5,643 nt of DNA, taken from NCBI GenBank assembly GCA_000991805.1, contig LBSF01000039.1, positions 1 through 5,643 of the forward strand. The letters are read 5' to 3'. Shown piece after piece: positions 1 to 5,593 of this stretch. The position numbers and the translations under genes were made by a program. The notes under the pieces are model-generated. The model was given only the letters and a program-made list of their open reading frames with translations, did not search any database and was not told the DNA's origin. Positions within the stretch are counted from its first letter, which is position 1; the number at the start of each line of letters is the position of its first letter. This stretch comes from a candidate division WS6 bacterium GW2011_GWC2_36_7. Lineage in GTDB: Bacteria; Patescibacteriota; Dojkabacteria; SC72.

Positions 1-104
1 ATCTTATTTCCTTCACTATCTATAGTAATAAATACGCTGTCAACAATTCCAGACTCGCCCTGTTTAATCGCAACGCTTCCTTCTTTCTTTGACTGTATGC
101 TCAA
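1..104 (-). CDS. Possible partial reading frame open to the left edge, unidentified
   Basis: On the minus strand one frame is open from an in-frame TAA at 186-188 to the left edge. The last 30 or so codons have a natural-looking composition, including SKKEGSVAIKQGESGIVDS, and use mostly common codons. A TTG at 102-104 is the only start I can suggest. Its upstream part overlaps the ABC permease frame in antisense, so only the part left of about 88 could be real coding sequence. I do not recognise the peptide. It could be the inverted front part of the broken permease, such as its extracellular domain, the end of an unrelated gene, or a chance open frame in AT-rich DNA. Confidence 0.2.
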   Translation of the reverse strand, partial: MSIQSKKEGSVAIKQGESGIVDSVFITIDSEGNK

Positions 105-754
105 GTTTCTTGCTTCAGAGTGTATCAGCTGAGAAAGAGAATCGAATGATTGAGACCATTCTTTCAATAGTAGACAAAAAGTCTCTTATGTTTGGAAAAA
201 TGATTGGATTAATGGGTGTTATGTTTGTTCAGCTTTCTACATGGTTAGTTCTAGGATTGGGAATATACAAAGTAGTGATGGGGAAGTTTAGTTTACCAAT
301 CCCTATTGATTTTACTAATATTGATTTGTCGCTATTGCCATTGAATATTTTCTTGATATTAATGGGATTCCTTTTCTTTGCCGCAATTATGACAGGTACT
401 GGGGCCGTTGGTACGGGTGCTGAGGATAGCCGAAATCTTTCATCAATATTTATTATCTTGTCCATATTCCCTATTTATCTTATGCAGCTTTTAATAACTG
501 ATCCAAATGGCACAATAGCCACTGTGCTGAGCTATTTCCCATTTACATCATTTATGGTTTTGCTTATTAGGAACTCCTTTGGAGCGTTGCCCCTACCAGA
601 GCTTATTCTTGGAATTTTTACTTCTGTTGTTTATGTTGTGGCTGCGATGTATATTGCCATGAAATTATTTGAGCTTGGATGTCTTATGTACAACAGGCGC
701 CCTTCTCTTAAAGAGGTTTTAGGATATATGAATATTAAGCCTTTTAAGAAGTAG
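89..754 (+). CDS. ABC-2 type (NatB-like) transporter permease, C-terminal part, 5' end disrupted
   Basis: This is the membrane subunit of an ABC exporter of the ABC-2/NatB class (COG1668-like), which would pair with a separate ATPase not present here. The family signature is visible just after the start: a helix end followed by AEKENRMIETILS, then the GKMIGL helix. About five more hydrophobic segments follow, near residues 36-60, 82-108, 115-135, 142-160 and 172-195. The FPFTSFMVLLIR stretch and the closing YNRRPSLKEVL are typical of the family C-terminus, so the 3' end looks intact. The N-terminal helix and large extracellular domain are missing. The TTG at 89 is only the first possible start in the frame. 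The frame continues upstream to about 68 with helix-like residues (RFLLSLTVCSS), then meets an in-frame TAA at 65-67. The true start is therefore lost to a frameshift, rearrangement or assembly error. Family assignment is secure; the state of the 5' end is not. Confidence 0.85.
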   Translation: MTVCSSFLLQSVSAEKENRMIETILSIVDKKSLMFGKMIGLMGVMFVQLSTWLVLGLGIYKVVMGKFSLPIPIDFTNIDLSLLPLNIFLILMGFLFFAAIMTGTGAVGTGAEDSRNLSSIFIILSIFPIYLMQLLITDPNGTIATVLSYFPFTSFMVLLIRNSFGALPLPELILGIFTSVVYVVAAMYIAMKLFELGCLMYNRRPSLKEVLGYMNIKPFKK

Positions 755-786
755 TTCCTAGATGTGTATATTTTCTTCAGTGAACA

Positions 787-795
787 TGCTATAAT
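787..795 (+). promoter_or_regulatory. Extended -10 promoter upstream of the RRM gene
   Basis: TGCTATAAT at 787-795 is an exact extended -10 element (TG-N-TATAAT). There is no good -35 at the usual distance, which extended -10 promoters can tolerate. Transcription would begin near 802 and give a leader of about 90 nt before the ATG at 892. No experimental support. Confidence 0.55.
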
Positions 796-866
796 ACTTT
801 TGCTATTGGAGCGTTCGTATAGACTGCTTTGAGTAATTTATCTCCCAAGTGTATTGGTATAGCGAA

Positions 867-872
867 TATAAT
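867..872 (+). promoter_or_regulatory. Second, proximal -10 box for the RRM gene
   Basis: A perfect TATAAT lies 19 bases before the RRM start codon and would give a leader of about 13 nt. No convincing -35 is visible. It may be an alternative promoter to the one at 787-795, or chance in an AT-rich leader. Confidence 0.35.
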
Positions 873-891
873 TTATTTTTTTATATAAATA

Positions 892-1200
892 ATGGGAAAC
901 AAGTTATTTGTAGGAAACTTGAGCTGGAACGTCGATGACGCTATGCTTAAAGATTTCTTTAGTTCTGTCGGTACTGTTCTTGAAGCAGTTGTAATAAAAG
1001 ACAGAATTAAGAACCGATCCAAAGGATTTGGTTTTGTTAAGATGTCTACCGAAGAAGAAGCTCAAAGAGCAATCGATGAACTAAACGGAAAGGAACTTGA
1101 CGCAAGAGCATTAAATGTATCTGAAGCTAGAGAGGAAACTCCTAGAGAGAACAGATCATTTGGTGATAGAGATAACAGAGGTGGTTACGACAGAAGGTAA
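892..1200 (+). CDS. RRM-domain RNA-binding protein
   Basis: A 102-aa single-RRM protein that binds single-stranded RNA in the cytoplasm, of the small glycine-rich/Rbp type found in cyanobacteria and many other bacteria. Both ribonucleoprotein motifs are intact: RNP2 LFVGNL at residues 5-10 and RNP1 KGFGFVKM at 44-51. The aromatic RNA-stacking positions F6, F46 and F48 are present, and the domain ends near ALNVSEA (73-79). Residues 80-102 form a charged, disordered tail rich in Arg, Asp and Gly, resembling a short RGG-like tail. The ATG is chosen because it sits four codons before RNP2, as usual in the family. It has no Shine-Dalgarno; the upstream bases are only A and T. The gene is monocistronic: two candidate promoters lie upstream and a strong terminator follows 24 bases after the stop. 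Homologues are often cold- or stress-regulated and can act as RNA chaperones; that role is inferred. Confidence 0.95.
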   Translation: MGNKLFVGNLSWNVDDAMLKDFFSSVGTVLEAVVIKDRIKNRSKGFGFVKMSTEEEAQRAIDELNGKELDARALNVSEAREETPRENRSFGDRDNRGGYDRR

Positions 1201-1220
1201 TCCGTTGTTGTTTTGAAATT

Positions 1221-1250
1221 AAAGGGAGACCGAAAGGTCTCCTTTTTTTT
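1221..1250 (+). terminator. Intrinsic terminator of the RRM gene
   Basis: A perfect 7-bp GC-rich stem (GGAGACC at 1225-1231, GGTCTCC at 1236-1242) is closed by a GAAA tetraloop and followed by eight T residues (1243-1250). The stem can extend outward by a G-U and three A-U pairs. Read on the minus strand, the same stem is followed by CCCTTTAATTT, so it could also weakly stop transcripts arriving from typA. Confidence 0.95.
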
Positions 1251-1267
1251 ATCCCTGGTTTCACCAA

Positions 1268-1471
1268 GCCTGGCTATAGCCTGGCCTTGATTCAAAGTTT
1301 ATTCATAATCCCTATGGTTTGTTTTATGTACTACCCTTTTGCGTTTTGGATATTTAGAAGATTAAACGTGTTGTAATAGCAAATTGGATATTTAAAAGGA
1401 AGAGAAGAACGGTAGTACAAGATAAAGCAGTGATGAACTTTTTGTGAACGAAGGCAAGGCTATGGCCTGGC
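1268..1471. repeat. 204-bp imperfectly palindromic intergenic element (MITE- or BIME-like)
   Basis: The two ends, 1268-1294 and 1445-1471, are inverted copies that align without gaps at 22 of 27 positions. The core is GGCTATAGCC on the left and GGCTATGGCC on the right. Each end also folds alone: GCC-T-GGC around TATA on the left, and GGCAAGGC/GCCTGGCC around TATG on the right. Further in, TGTACTACC (1327-1335) and GGTAGTACA (1411-1419) form a perfect 9-bp inverted repeat. The element fills nearly all the space between the RRM terminator and the typA stop codon, and no target-site duplication is visible. It encodes nothing recognisable. It could be a non-autonomous mobile element, a pair of inverted REP-like hairpins, or a structured RNA or terminator serving typA. 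Confidence 0.7.
1346..1398. repeat. Pair of 15-bp direct repeats inside the palindromic element
   Basis: TTGGATATTTAGAAG (1346-1360) recurs as TTGGATATTTAAAAG (1384-1398), matching at 14 of 15 positions, with the copies starting 38 bp apart. They lie between the inner inverted repeats of the 204-bp element. Confidence 0.6.
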
Positions 1472-3379
1472 CTATTCAGTCATACCATCCAACTGTTGTT
1501 GTGCATATACAGTTAGATTTTTTCTCTTAGCCCAAGTTCTTTGAGTATCCGTAAGAAGTTTCTTTCTTAATCTGATACTCTGAGGAGTAACTTCTATCAA
1601 CTCATCATCATTTATAAATGATAAAGCATATTCTAAAGTTAAAGGTATTGTAGATCTAAGAGATATAATTGTAACCTCTGCGTGTGACATTCTAACATTG
1701 GTCTTATGTCTTGCCTTACAAGGATTAACCATAATATCTTCTTCATTGTTGTTAATACCAATAATCATACCCTCATATACTGATTCTGAACCAGAGATGA
1801 ATAACTTTCCTCTGTCCTGGATAGTAGTCAATGAATAGCCCAATGCTGTGCCAGTCTCTGAAGATACAATAACACCTTTTCTAAATAATTCTGGTTGTTT
1901 GATGTAAGGAATATATTCTGAGATGAAACTATTAATAATAGCTTCTCCTTTTGTAGCATTCATTAATACTCTATGTAAACCAATTAAGTTTCTAGTTAAT
2001 ATCTTGTATGTAAATCGAGTTTGACCTTCTTCATTTTCAATATTGATCATTTCGCCCTTTCTATCACTTACCTCTTGAGTTACAACACTCATATACTCTT
2101 CAGGAGCATCGATTGTAAGCTCTTCAATAGGCTCACTGATTACACCATCGATATTCTGAAGAATAACCTCAGGCTTACTCAACTGAAGTTCAAAACCTTC
2201 TCTTCTTAATTGCTCAACAAGAATTGCTAATTGAAGTTCTCCTCTACCTGCAACAAAGAAACTGTTTGAACCACTGTTTGTAATATCCAAACTAATATTT
2301 AAATTCTTTTCTTGTTCTAATCTCTGAGCTAATTGCTTGTCTGTTACAAACTTACCTTCTTTTCCTAAGAATGGAGATGTATTTGCTTGGAACTTCACTC
2401 TCACTGATGGAGGTGTGATGGAAATCTCTGGAAGTACATCTTGATTGTTAATATCACATATTGTTGCACCAATCTTTGTTGATTCTAAACCTGTTATAGC
2501 TACTATCTCTCCGGCTTTTGCTTCAGATATAGCCTGCCATTCCATACCTTCTTTTACAAAAAGACCTTTAACCCTACCCTGGACCTTTTCTTCTTTACCA
2601 GGTTTGTTAGATATCAATATTACTGGATCGTTAAGCTTAACATTCCCTCTATTTATTTTTCCAATTAGGTATCTACCAGTATGAGTATCATATTCCAATG
2701 AGGTTACTTGCATTTGGAATGGGCCCTCAGGATCTCCCTTAGGTGCTGGCATGCTTGCAATTATTTCATCTAATATTGGAGTAACATCTCCCGTTGTGCT
2801 ATTTGCAATGGTTAAATCCCCTTGTGGCATTTCCTTGAAGATTTTTCCTTCTCTAGCTATTGCATAATATACAGGGAACTCTAATTGGTCGGAATCGGTA
2901 GCTAACGCTAAGAAGAGATCTTGTACTCTACTGATGGTTTTTTGAATATTTGCTAGTTTTTTGTCTATTTTGTTTACAACAACAATAGGTTTAAGACCCA
3001 TTTCTAATGCTCTCTTCAATACAAATTTTGTTTGTGGCATAGGGCCCTCTTTTGCATCTACCAAAAGTAAGCAACTATCTGCCATATTTAATGTTCTTTC
3101 AACCTCTCCACCGAAATCTGCGTGTCCAGGGGTATCTATAATGTTTATCTTGTATCCCTTGTATCTGATTGATATGTTCTTTGCACTAATTGTAATCCCC
3201 TTTTCTCTTTCTAATTCGCTTGAGTCTAAAATCTGTGTTTCAGACATCTCATCTTGATTATCTCTAAAAAGATGATTTTGCTTCATAAAAGCATCAACCA
3301 AGGTAGTTTTACCGTGATCGACGTGAGCTATGATAGCTATGTTTCTTAAGTTGTTTTGATCGATTGGTGAATATTCCAT
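1472..3379 (-). CDS. typA: Translational GTPase TypA/BipA
   Basis: A ribosome-associated GTPase related to EF-G and LepA. In studied bacteria it supports 50S subunit assembly and growth under cold and other stress. The protein is 635 aa from the chosen ATG, slightly longer than the usual 600-615. The G domain carries G1 HVDHGKTT (19-26), G2 EKGITI (59-64), G3 DTPGH (82-86) and G4 NKID (136-139). G5 is unusual: YYAIAREG replaces the common YASA, so the Ser of the SA motif is Ile174. A beta-barrel domain II starts near residue 219. The EF-G-like domain with GRGELQLAIL comes next, then EPIEELTIDAPEEY, and finally the TypA-specific C-terminus (YEGMIIG, VNPCKARHKTNVR, DDELIEVTPQSIRLRK). The start at 3379 gives the family N-terminus just before RNIAIIAH. 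An upstream GTG at 3400 would add seven codons, but a -10 element lies inside that stretch. No Shine-Dalgarno. Its stop codon abuts the palindromic repeat element. Confidence 0.98.
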   Translation of the reverse strand: MEYSPIDQNNLRNIAIIAHVDHGKTTLVDAFMKQNHLFRDNQDEMSETQILDSSELEREKGITISAKNISIRYKGYKINIIDTPGHADFGGEVERTLNMADSCLLLVDAKEGPMPQTKFVLKRALEMGLKPIVVVNKIDKKLANIQKTISRVQDLFLALATDSDQLEFPVYYAIAREGKIFKEMPQGDLTIANSTTGDVTPILDEIIASMPAPKGDPEGPFQMQVTSLEYDTHTGRYLIGKINRGNVKLNDPVILISNKPGKEEKVQGRVKGLFVKEGMEWQAISEAKAGEIVAITGLESTKIGATICDINNQDVLPEISITPPSVRVKFQANTSPFLGKEGKFVTDKQLAQRLEQEKNLNISLDITNSGSNSFFVAGRGELQLAILVEQLRREGFELQLSKPEVILQNIDGVISEPIEELTIDAPEEYMSVVTQEVSDRKGEMINIENEEGQTRFTYKILTRNLIGLHRVLMNATKGEAIINSFISEYIPYIKQPELFRKGVIVSSETGTALGYSLTTIQDRGKLFISGSESVYEGMIIGINNNEEDIMVNPCKARHKTNVRMSHAEVTIISLRSTIPLTLEYALSFINDDELIEVTPQSIRLRKKLLTDTQRTWAKRKNLTVYAQQQLDGMTE

Positions 3380-3390
3380 GACAAGGTAGG

Positions 3391-3399
3391 ATTCTACCA
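3391..3399 (-). promoter_or_regulatory. Extended -10 promoter of typA (near-leaderless)
   Basis: Read on the minus strand, TGGTAGAAT matches an extended -10 (TG-N-TAGAAT). It ends 11 bases before the typA ATG, so transcription should begin only a few bases upstream of the start codon. No good -35 hexamer is present. This supports the ATG at 3379 over the GTG at 3400, and means typA can be transcribed independently of the LiaF-like genes. Confidence 0.6.
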
Positions 3400-3411
3400 C
3401 AAAAATGGCAA

Positions 3412-3436
3412 ACTTGATACTATTTTGTGATCAAGT
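3412..3436. repeat. 7-bp inverted repeat between the 225-aa LiaF-like gene and typA
   Basis: ACTTGAT (3412-3418) and ATCAAGT (3430-3436) are perfect inverted copies separated by 11 bases. The site lies just after the stop of the 225-aa LiaF-like gene and over the -35 region of the typA promoter. On the minus strand it is followed by TTGCCATTTTT, so it may be a weak terminator of the upstream pair or an operator for typA. Confidence 0.4.
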
Positions 3437-3440
3437 ATTA

Positions 3441-4118
3441 TTATTCTTTAACCTCTACGCCTCCGAAGATTGCACTTCCAGTAATCTCAAGTACTGGGGA
3501 TTTGGTTTCTCTAGAAGCTATTTTGCTATCCCAGCCTCCGAAAATCCCAGTTCCACTTGTTATAACCTTACAATCTTTTGGCACGAGGACTTCAACTCCT
3601 CCGAATATAGCATTTACTGTTAATTTTGCTCCGTCTTTATGAATCTTGGCATCTCTCAAATCTAATTTTCCCCCACCAAATATTGCAGATATATCGCCAC
3701 CAGTAAAATCTTTTGAATCCATTCTTTTATCTACACCCCAAAATATTAAAGCCTCAGAGACACGATTGCTATCATCATATTTTTTGTCTAAATTCATATG
3801 TGTACTTTCATTCTTGAAGATTATGGAAAGTCCTATTGCAATGATAGCTACTGGCCAGAGAACTGCGAAGAAATTCCACGAGAAGAGATGCGTAAAGAGA
3901 AAGATTGAACCAATTGACAGGAAAAGAATAGCCGAAGCCGTATTCTTGTCTAGCAACATCTTTATTCCTATCCCTAGGAGAATGGCTGGCCATATGTATC
4001 CTATTACCTCTCCTGCACTTAGGTGTAGTAATGGGAGGACGCCTGATGTCTCAGAGAAGAAGATTAAGCCTAGAACTATTAATATTCCTCCTATGACTAA
4101 TTTTGAATTGGATTTCAT
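3441..4118 (-). CDS. LiaF-like membrane protein, four helices and C-terminal beta domain (225 aa)
   Basis: The LiaF family (YvqF in Bacillus) are membrane proteins that in Firmicutes restrain the envelope-stress kinase LiaS. Four hydrophobic segments lie near residues 7-24, 38-56, 60-80 and 83-101. They form two similar hairpins, each with a Trp-Pro motif (YIWPAILLGIGI at 41-52 and VLWPVAIIAIGL at 86-97), which suggests an internal duplication. The C-terminal domain begins with SEALIFWGVDKR (121-132) and carries four IFGG turns at 146, 171, 192 and 217, the pattern of the LiaF C-terminal beta domain. An even helix number and Lys-rich cytoplasmic loops predict a cytoplasmic C-terminus, as in LiaF. 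It starts 23 bases after the stop of the 328-aa gene with no Shine-Dalgarno. The gap holds only A and T, including a -10-like TAAATA, so it may be in an operon or have its own start. No LiaRS kinase-regulator pair is in the window, so its partner is unknown. Confidence 0.85.
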   Translation of the reverse strand: MKSNSKLVIGGILIVLGLIFFSETSGVLPLLHLSAGEVIGYIWPAILLGIGIKMLLDKNTASAILFLSIGSIFLFTHLFSWNFFAVLWPVAIIAIGLSIIFKNESTHMNLDKKYDDSNRVSEALIFWGVDKRMDSKDFTGGDISAIFGGGKLDLRDAKIHKDGAKLTVNAIFGGVEVLVPKDCKVITSGTGIFGGWDSKIASRETKSPVLEITGSAIFGGVEVKE

Positions 4119-4141
4119 TTTATATATATATTTAATTTAAA

Positions 4142-5128
4142 TTATTTTCTATCAATTGTTAACTCTCCTACGCCTACTGATGCGGTAATGAGTACTTTCT
4201 TTTCTGCCGTATCGTAGTTAGAAGATTTATAGCTAGTTTCTTTCCCTATTCCATCAATACTTGTTTCATCAAGTTGTAAGGATCCAACGCCAAGATCATA
4301 TGACACTAATATTCCAACATTTTCAGGAAGTGTAAGCTTTATCTCTCCTGCCCCTACGTTCAGATCAATTGTTTCTGGAATGGAGTTTATTCCCAAGGTA
4401 ATATCTAGACTTCCTGCTCCAACATCTGTACTTAGCGATTGTAGTGAAGCTGTATCTAAGTCGACCATTCCTTCTCCTGCCCCTAATTCAATATTCACCG
4501 AAGCTGGGATTGTTTCTTGGCCTAGGGTTAGAGTATATACTGGAGATCTGAAATTCCACATTCCATAGTAATGTATTCTTGTATTATCAAATGTTGTTGT
4601 TAATACCCCATCTTTTGTAATGCTTTCAAGTGTTGGCTTGTTTCTATCTGTATAGTCTTTTGACTGGGAATAGAGAAAATAGTCTGCGTTTTCATCAACT
4701 AGATTTAATGTAGATGCTGCAACATTGATATTGAGAACTCTGTCTGTAATATCTGTATAATCTGCGAAATTAACATATGCATCACTTTCCATCAATGAAC
4801 TGTCATCAACATTCTCACATTTATTAAATATACAGTTAGTTATACTTTCAGGTAGGAATGGAACGCTCTTAGTTTTTGTGAAGAAGTATGAAGTAGCTCC
4901 TATGAAGATTATGAATATCGTATATACAATTGGGTAGACAATCTGCCCTACTTTATTTTCTGGCAATATCATTTTTATTCCTCCTAGGATTAGAAGTATT
5001 GGCCAGAACCTAAATATCTGTAACCATATTCCCCATGAGACTACGTTTGTAGTATTTAATAGGAACAACAATCCTATTGCTACTAAAAATATTGCACCCG
5101 TAATATCTCTTTGTTTTTTGTCTTCCAT
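4142..5128 (-). CDS. LiaI/LiaF-like N-terminus with C-terminal glycine-turn beta repeat domain (328 aa)
   Basis: This membrane protein has three hydrophobic segments near residues 9-30, 36-55 and 61-83. The second carries the FWPILLILGGIKM motif shared with LiaI/LiaF-type membrane domains. A spacer with two Cys (C99, C104) leads to a long beta-rich domain. Its second half repeats a G-A/V-G turn at 216-218, 237-239, 259-261, 280-282 and 319-321, mostly about 21 residues apart, each followed by a short beta strand. This resembles the toast-rack or adhesin-like beta domains (DUF4097/DUF2154 type) often attached to such membrane segments. With a Lys-rich N-terminus inside and three helices, the beta domain is predicted outside the membrane, opposite to the 225-aa neighbour. 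The start is the first ATG; MEDKKQRD before the first helix is typical. No Shine-Dalgarno; a TTTAAT box lies 9 bases upstream. It is the first gene of a same-strand pair with the 225-aa protein. Molecular role unknown; envelope sensing or scaffolding is inferred. Confidence 0.82.
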   Translation of the reverse strand: MEDKKQRDITGAIFLVAIGLLFLLNTTNVVSWGIWLQIFRFWPILLILGGIKMILPENKVGQIVYPIVYTIFIIFIGATSYFFTKTKSVPFLPESITNCIFNKCENVDDSSLMESDAYVNFADYTDITDRVLNINVAASTLNLVDENADYFLYSQSKDYTDRNKPTLESITKDGVLTTTFDNTRIHYYGMWNFRSPVYTLTLGQETIPASVNIELGAGEGMVDLDTASLQSLSTDVGAGSLDITLGINSIPETIDLNVGAGEIKLTLPENVGILVSYDLGVGSLQLDETSIDGIGKETSYKSSNYDTAEKKVLITASVGVGELTIDRK

Positions 5129-5137
5129 TTGTGTGTT

Positions 5138-5143
5138 ATTAAA
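5138..5143 (-). promoter_or_regulatory. Candidate -10 box for the LiaF-like pair
   Basis: Read on the minus strand, TTTAAT ends nine bases before the ATG at 5128, giving a near-leaderless transcript. No clear -35 at 17 bases. A weak call in AT-rich DNA, supported mainly by the same spacing at typA and dfx. Confidence 0.35.
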
Positions 5144-5162
5144 TTTACTTCACTTTATTTAT

Positions 5163-5182
5163 GTTATCATTTTATCAATAAC
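5163..5182. promoter_or_regulatory. Inverted repeat in the divergent dfx / LiaF-like promoter region
   Basis: GTTAT (5163-5167) and ATAAC (5178-5182) are inverted around ten bases. On the minus strand the site also reads as two TGATAA copies. It overlaps the expected -35 region of dfx, so it could bind a regulator acting on both promoters. Its short AT-rich arms make chance occurrence plausible. Confidence 0.25.
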
Positions 5183-5185
5183 TTA

Positions 5186-5191
5186 TATATT
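5186..5191 (+). promoter_or_regulatory. -10 box of dfx (near-leaderless)
   Basis: TATATT ends ten bases before the dfx ATG at 5202. A TTATCA at 5164-5169 could serve as a poor -35 with 16-base spacing. Transcription would begin a few bases before the start codon, consistent with the absence of a Shine-Dalgarno. Confidence 0.45.
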
Positions 5192-5201
5192 TTCAATACT
5201 T

Positions 5202-5579
5202 ATGGAAAAGAAGCAGATATATAGATGCCCAATATGTGGAAATGTTGTTGAGGTATTGCATGTTGGTGGTGGTACTTTGGTATGTTGTGGTCAACCTATG
5301 TTGTTAGAAGAGGTTAAGAAATCTGAGGAAGGTAATGAGAAGCATCTTCCTGTGGTTAATGTAAATGGTAATGAGGTTAGTGTTAAGGTTGGTAGTATTC
5401 CTCATCCTATGACTGAAGAGCATTTTATTCAATGGATTGAGTGTATGGTTGGAGAGAATGTTTACAAAAAGGAATTAAAACCTAATGAGGCTGCTGAGGC
5501 TGTATTTATGGTTGAGGGTGATACTAGTAATATGATCGTTAGAGCATATTGTAATGTTCATGGGTTATGGCAAGCATAG
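5202..5579 (+). CDS. dfx: Desulfoferrodoxin, two-iron superoxide reductase
   Basis: A cytoplasmic superoxide reductase that reduces superoxide to hydrogen peroxide without releasing oxygen, with electrons usually supplied by rubredoxin. At 125 aa it has the normal length of the two-iron class. The N-terminal desulforedoxin-like domain holds center I, Fe(Cys)4, with C9, C12, C28 and C29. The catalytic center II, Fe(His)4Cys, has H48, H68, H74, C117 and H120. The active-site E46-K47-H48 motif is intact, so the enzyme should be active. The ATG at 5202 gives the family N-terminus (MEKKQIYRCPICGN). The frame is open 28 codons further up, to 5118, but that stretch is a hydrophobic run that overlaps the divergent gene and the promoter. 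No Shine-Dalgarno. Divergently transcribed from the LiaF-like pair across 73 bp. No rubredoxin or peroxidase gene is in the window, so its partners must lie elsewhere. The enzyme points to an anaerobic or microaerophilic host. Confidence 0.97.
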   Translation: MEKKQIYRCPICGNVVEVLHVGGGTLVCCGQPMLLEEVKKSEEGNEKHLPVVNVNGNEVSVKVGSIPHPMTEEHFIQWIECMVGENVYKKELKPNEAAEAVFMVEGDTSNMIVRAYCNVHGLWQA

Positions 5580-5593
5580 GATTGAAAATCACA

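Noticed and set aside
229..465. 78-codon minus-strand frame opposite the ABC permease
   Set aside because: It is antisense to clear ABC-2 permease coding sequence and has no recognisable motifs.
1326..1376. 16-aa reading frame (MYYPFAFWIFRRLNVL) within the palindromic element
   Set aside because: It is too short, has no ribosome binding site, and is made of the inner repeat sequence; no support as a gene.
2021..3257. Several + strand open frames of 60-100 codons opposite typA
   Set aside because: They lie entirely antisense to a highly conserved GTPase gene and have no family features.
3380..3400. GTG start seven codons upstream of the typA ATG
   Set aside because: An extended -10 element lies in this stretch and the family N-terminus fits the ATG at 3379.
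3646..4140. 164-codon + strand frame opposite the 225-aa LiaF-like gene
   Set aside because: It is the antisense shadow of a well-supported membrane protein gene and shows no recognisable domain.
5118..5201. 28-codon upstream extension of the dfx frame
   Set aside because: It is a hydrophobic stretch absent from desulfoferrodoxins, overlaps the start of the divergent gene and contains the dfx -10 box.
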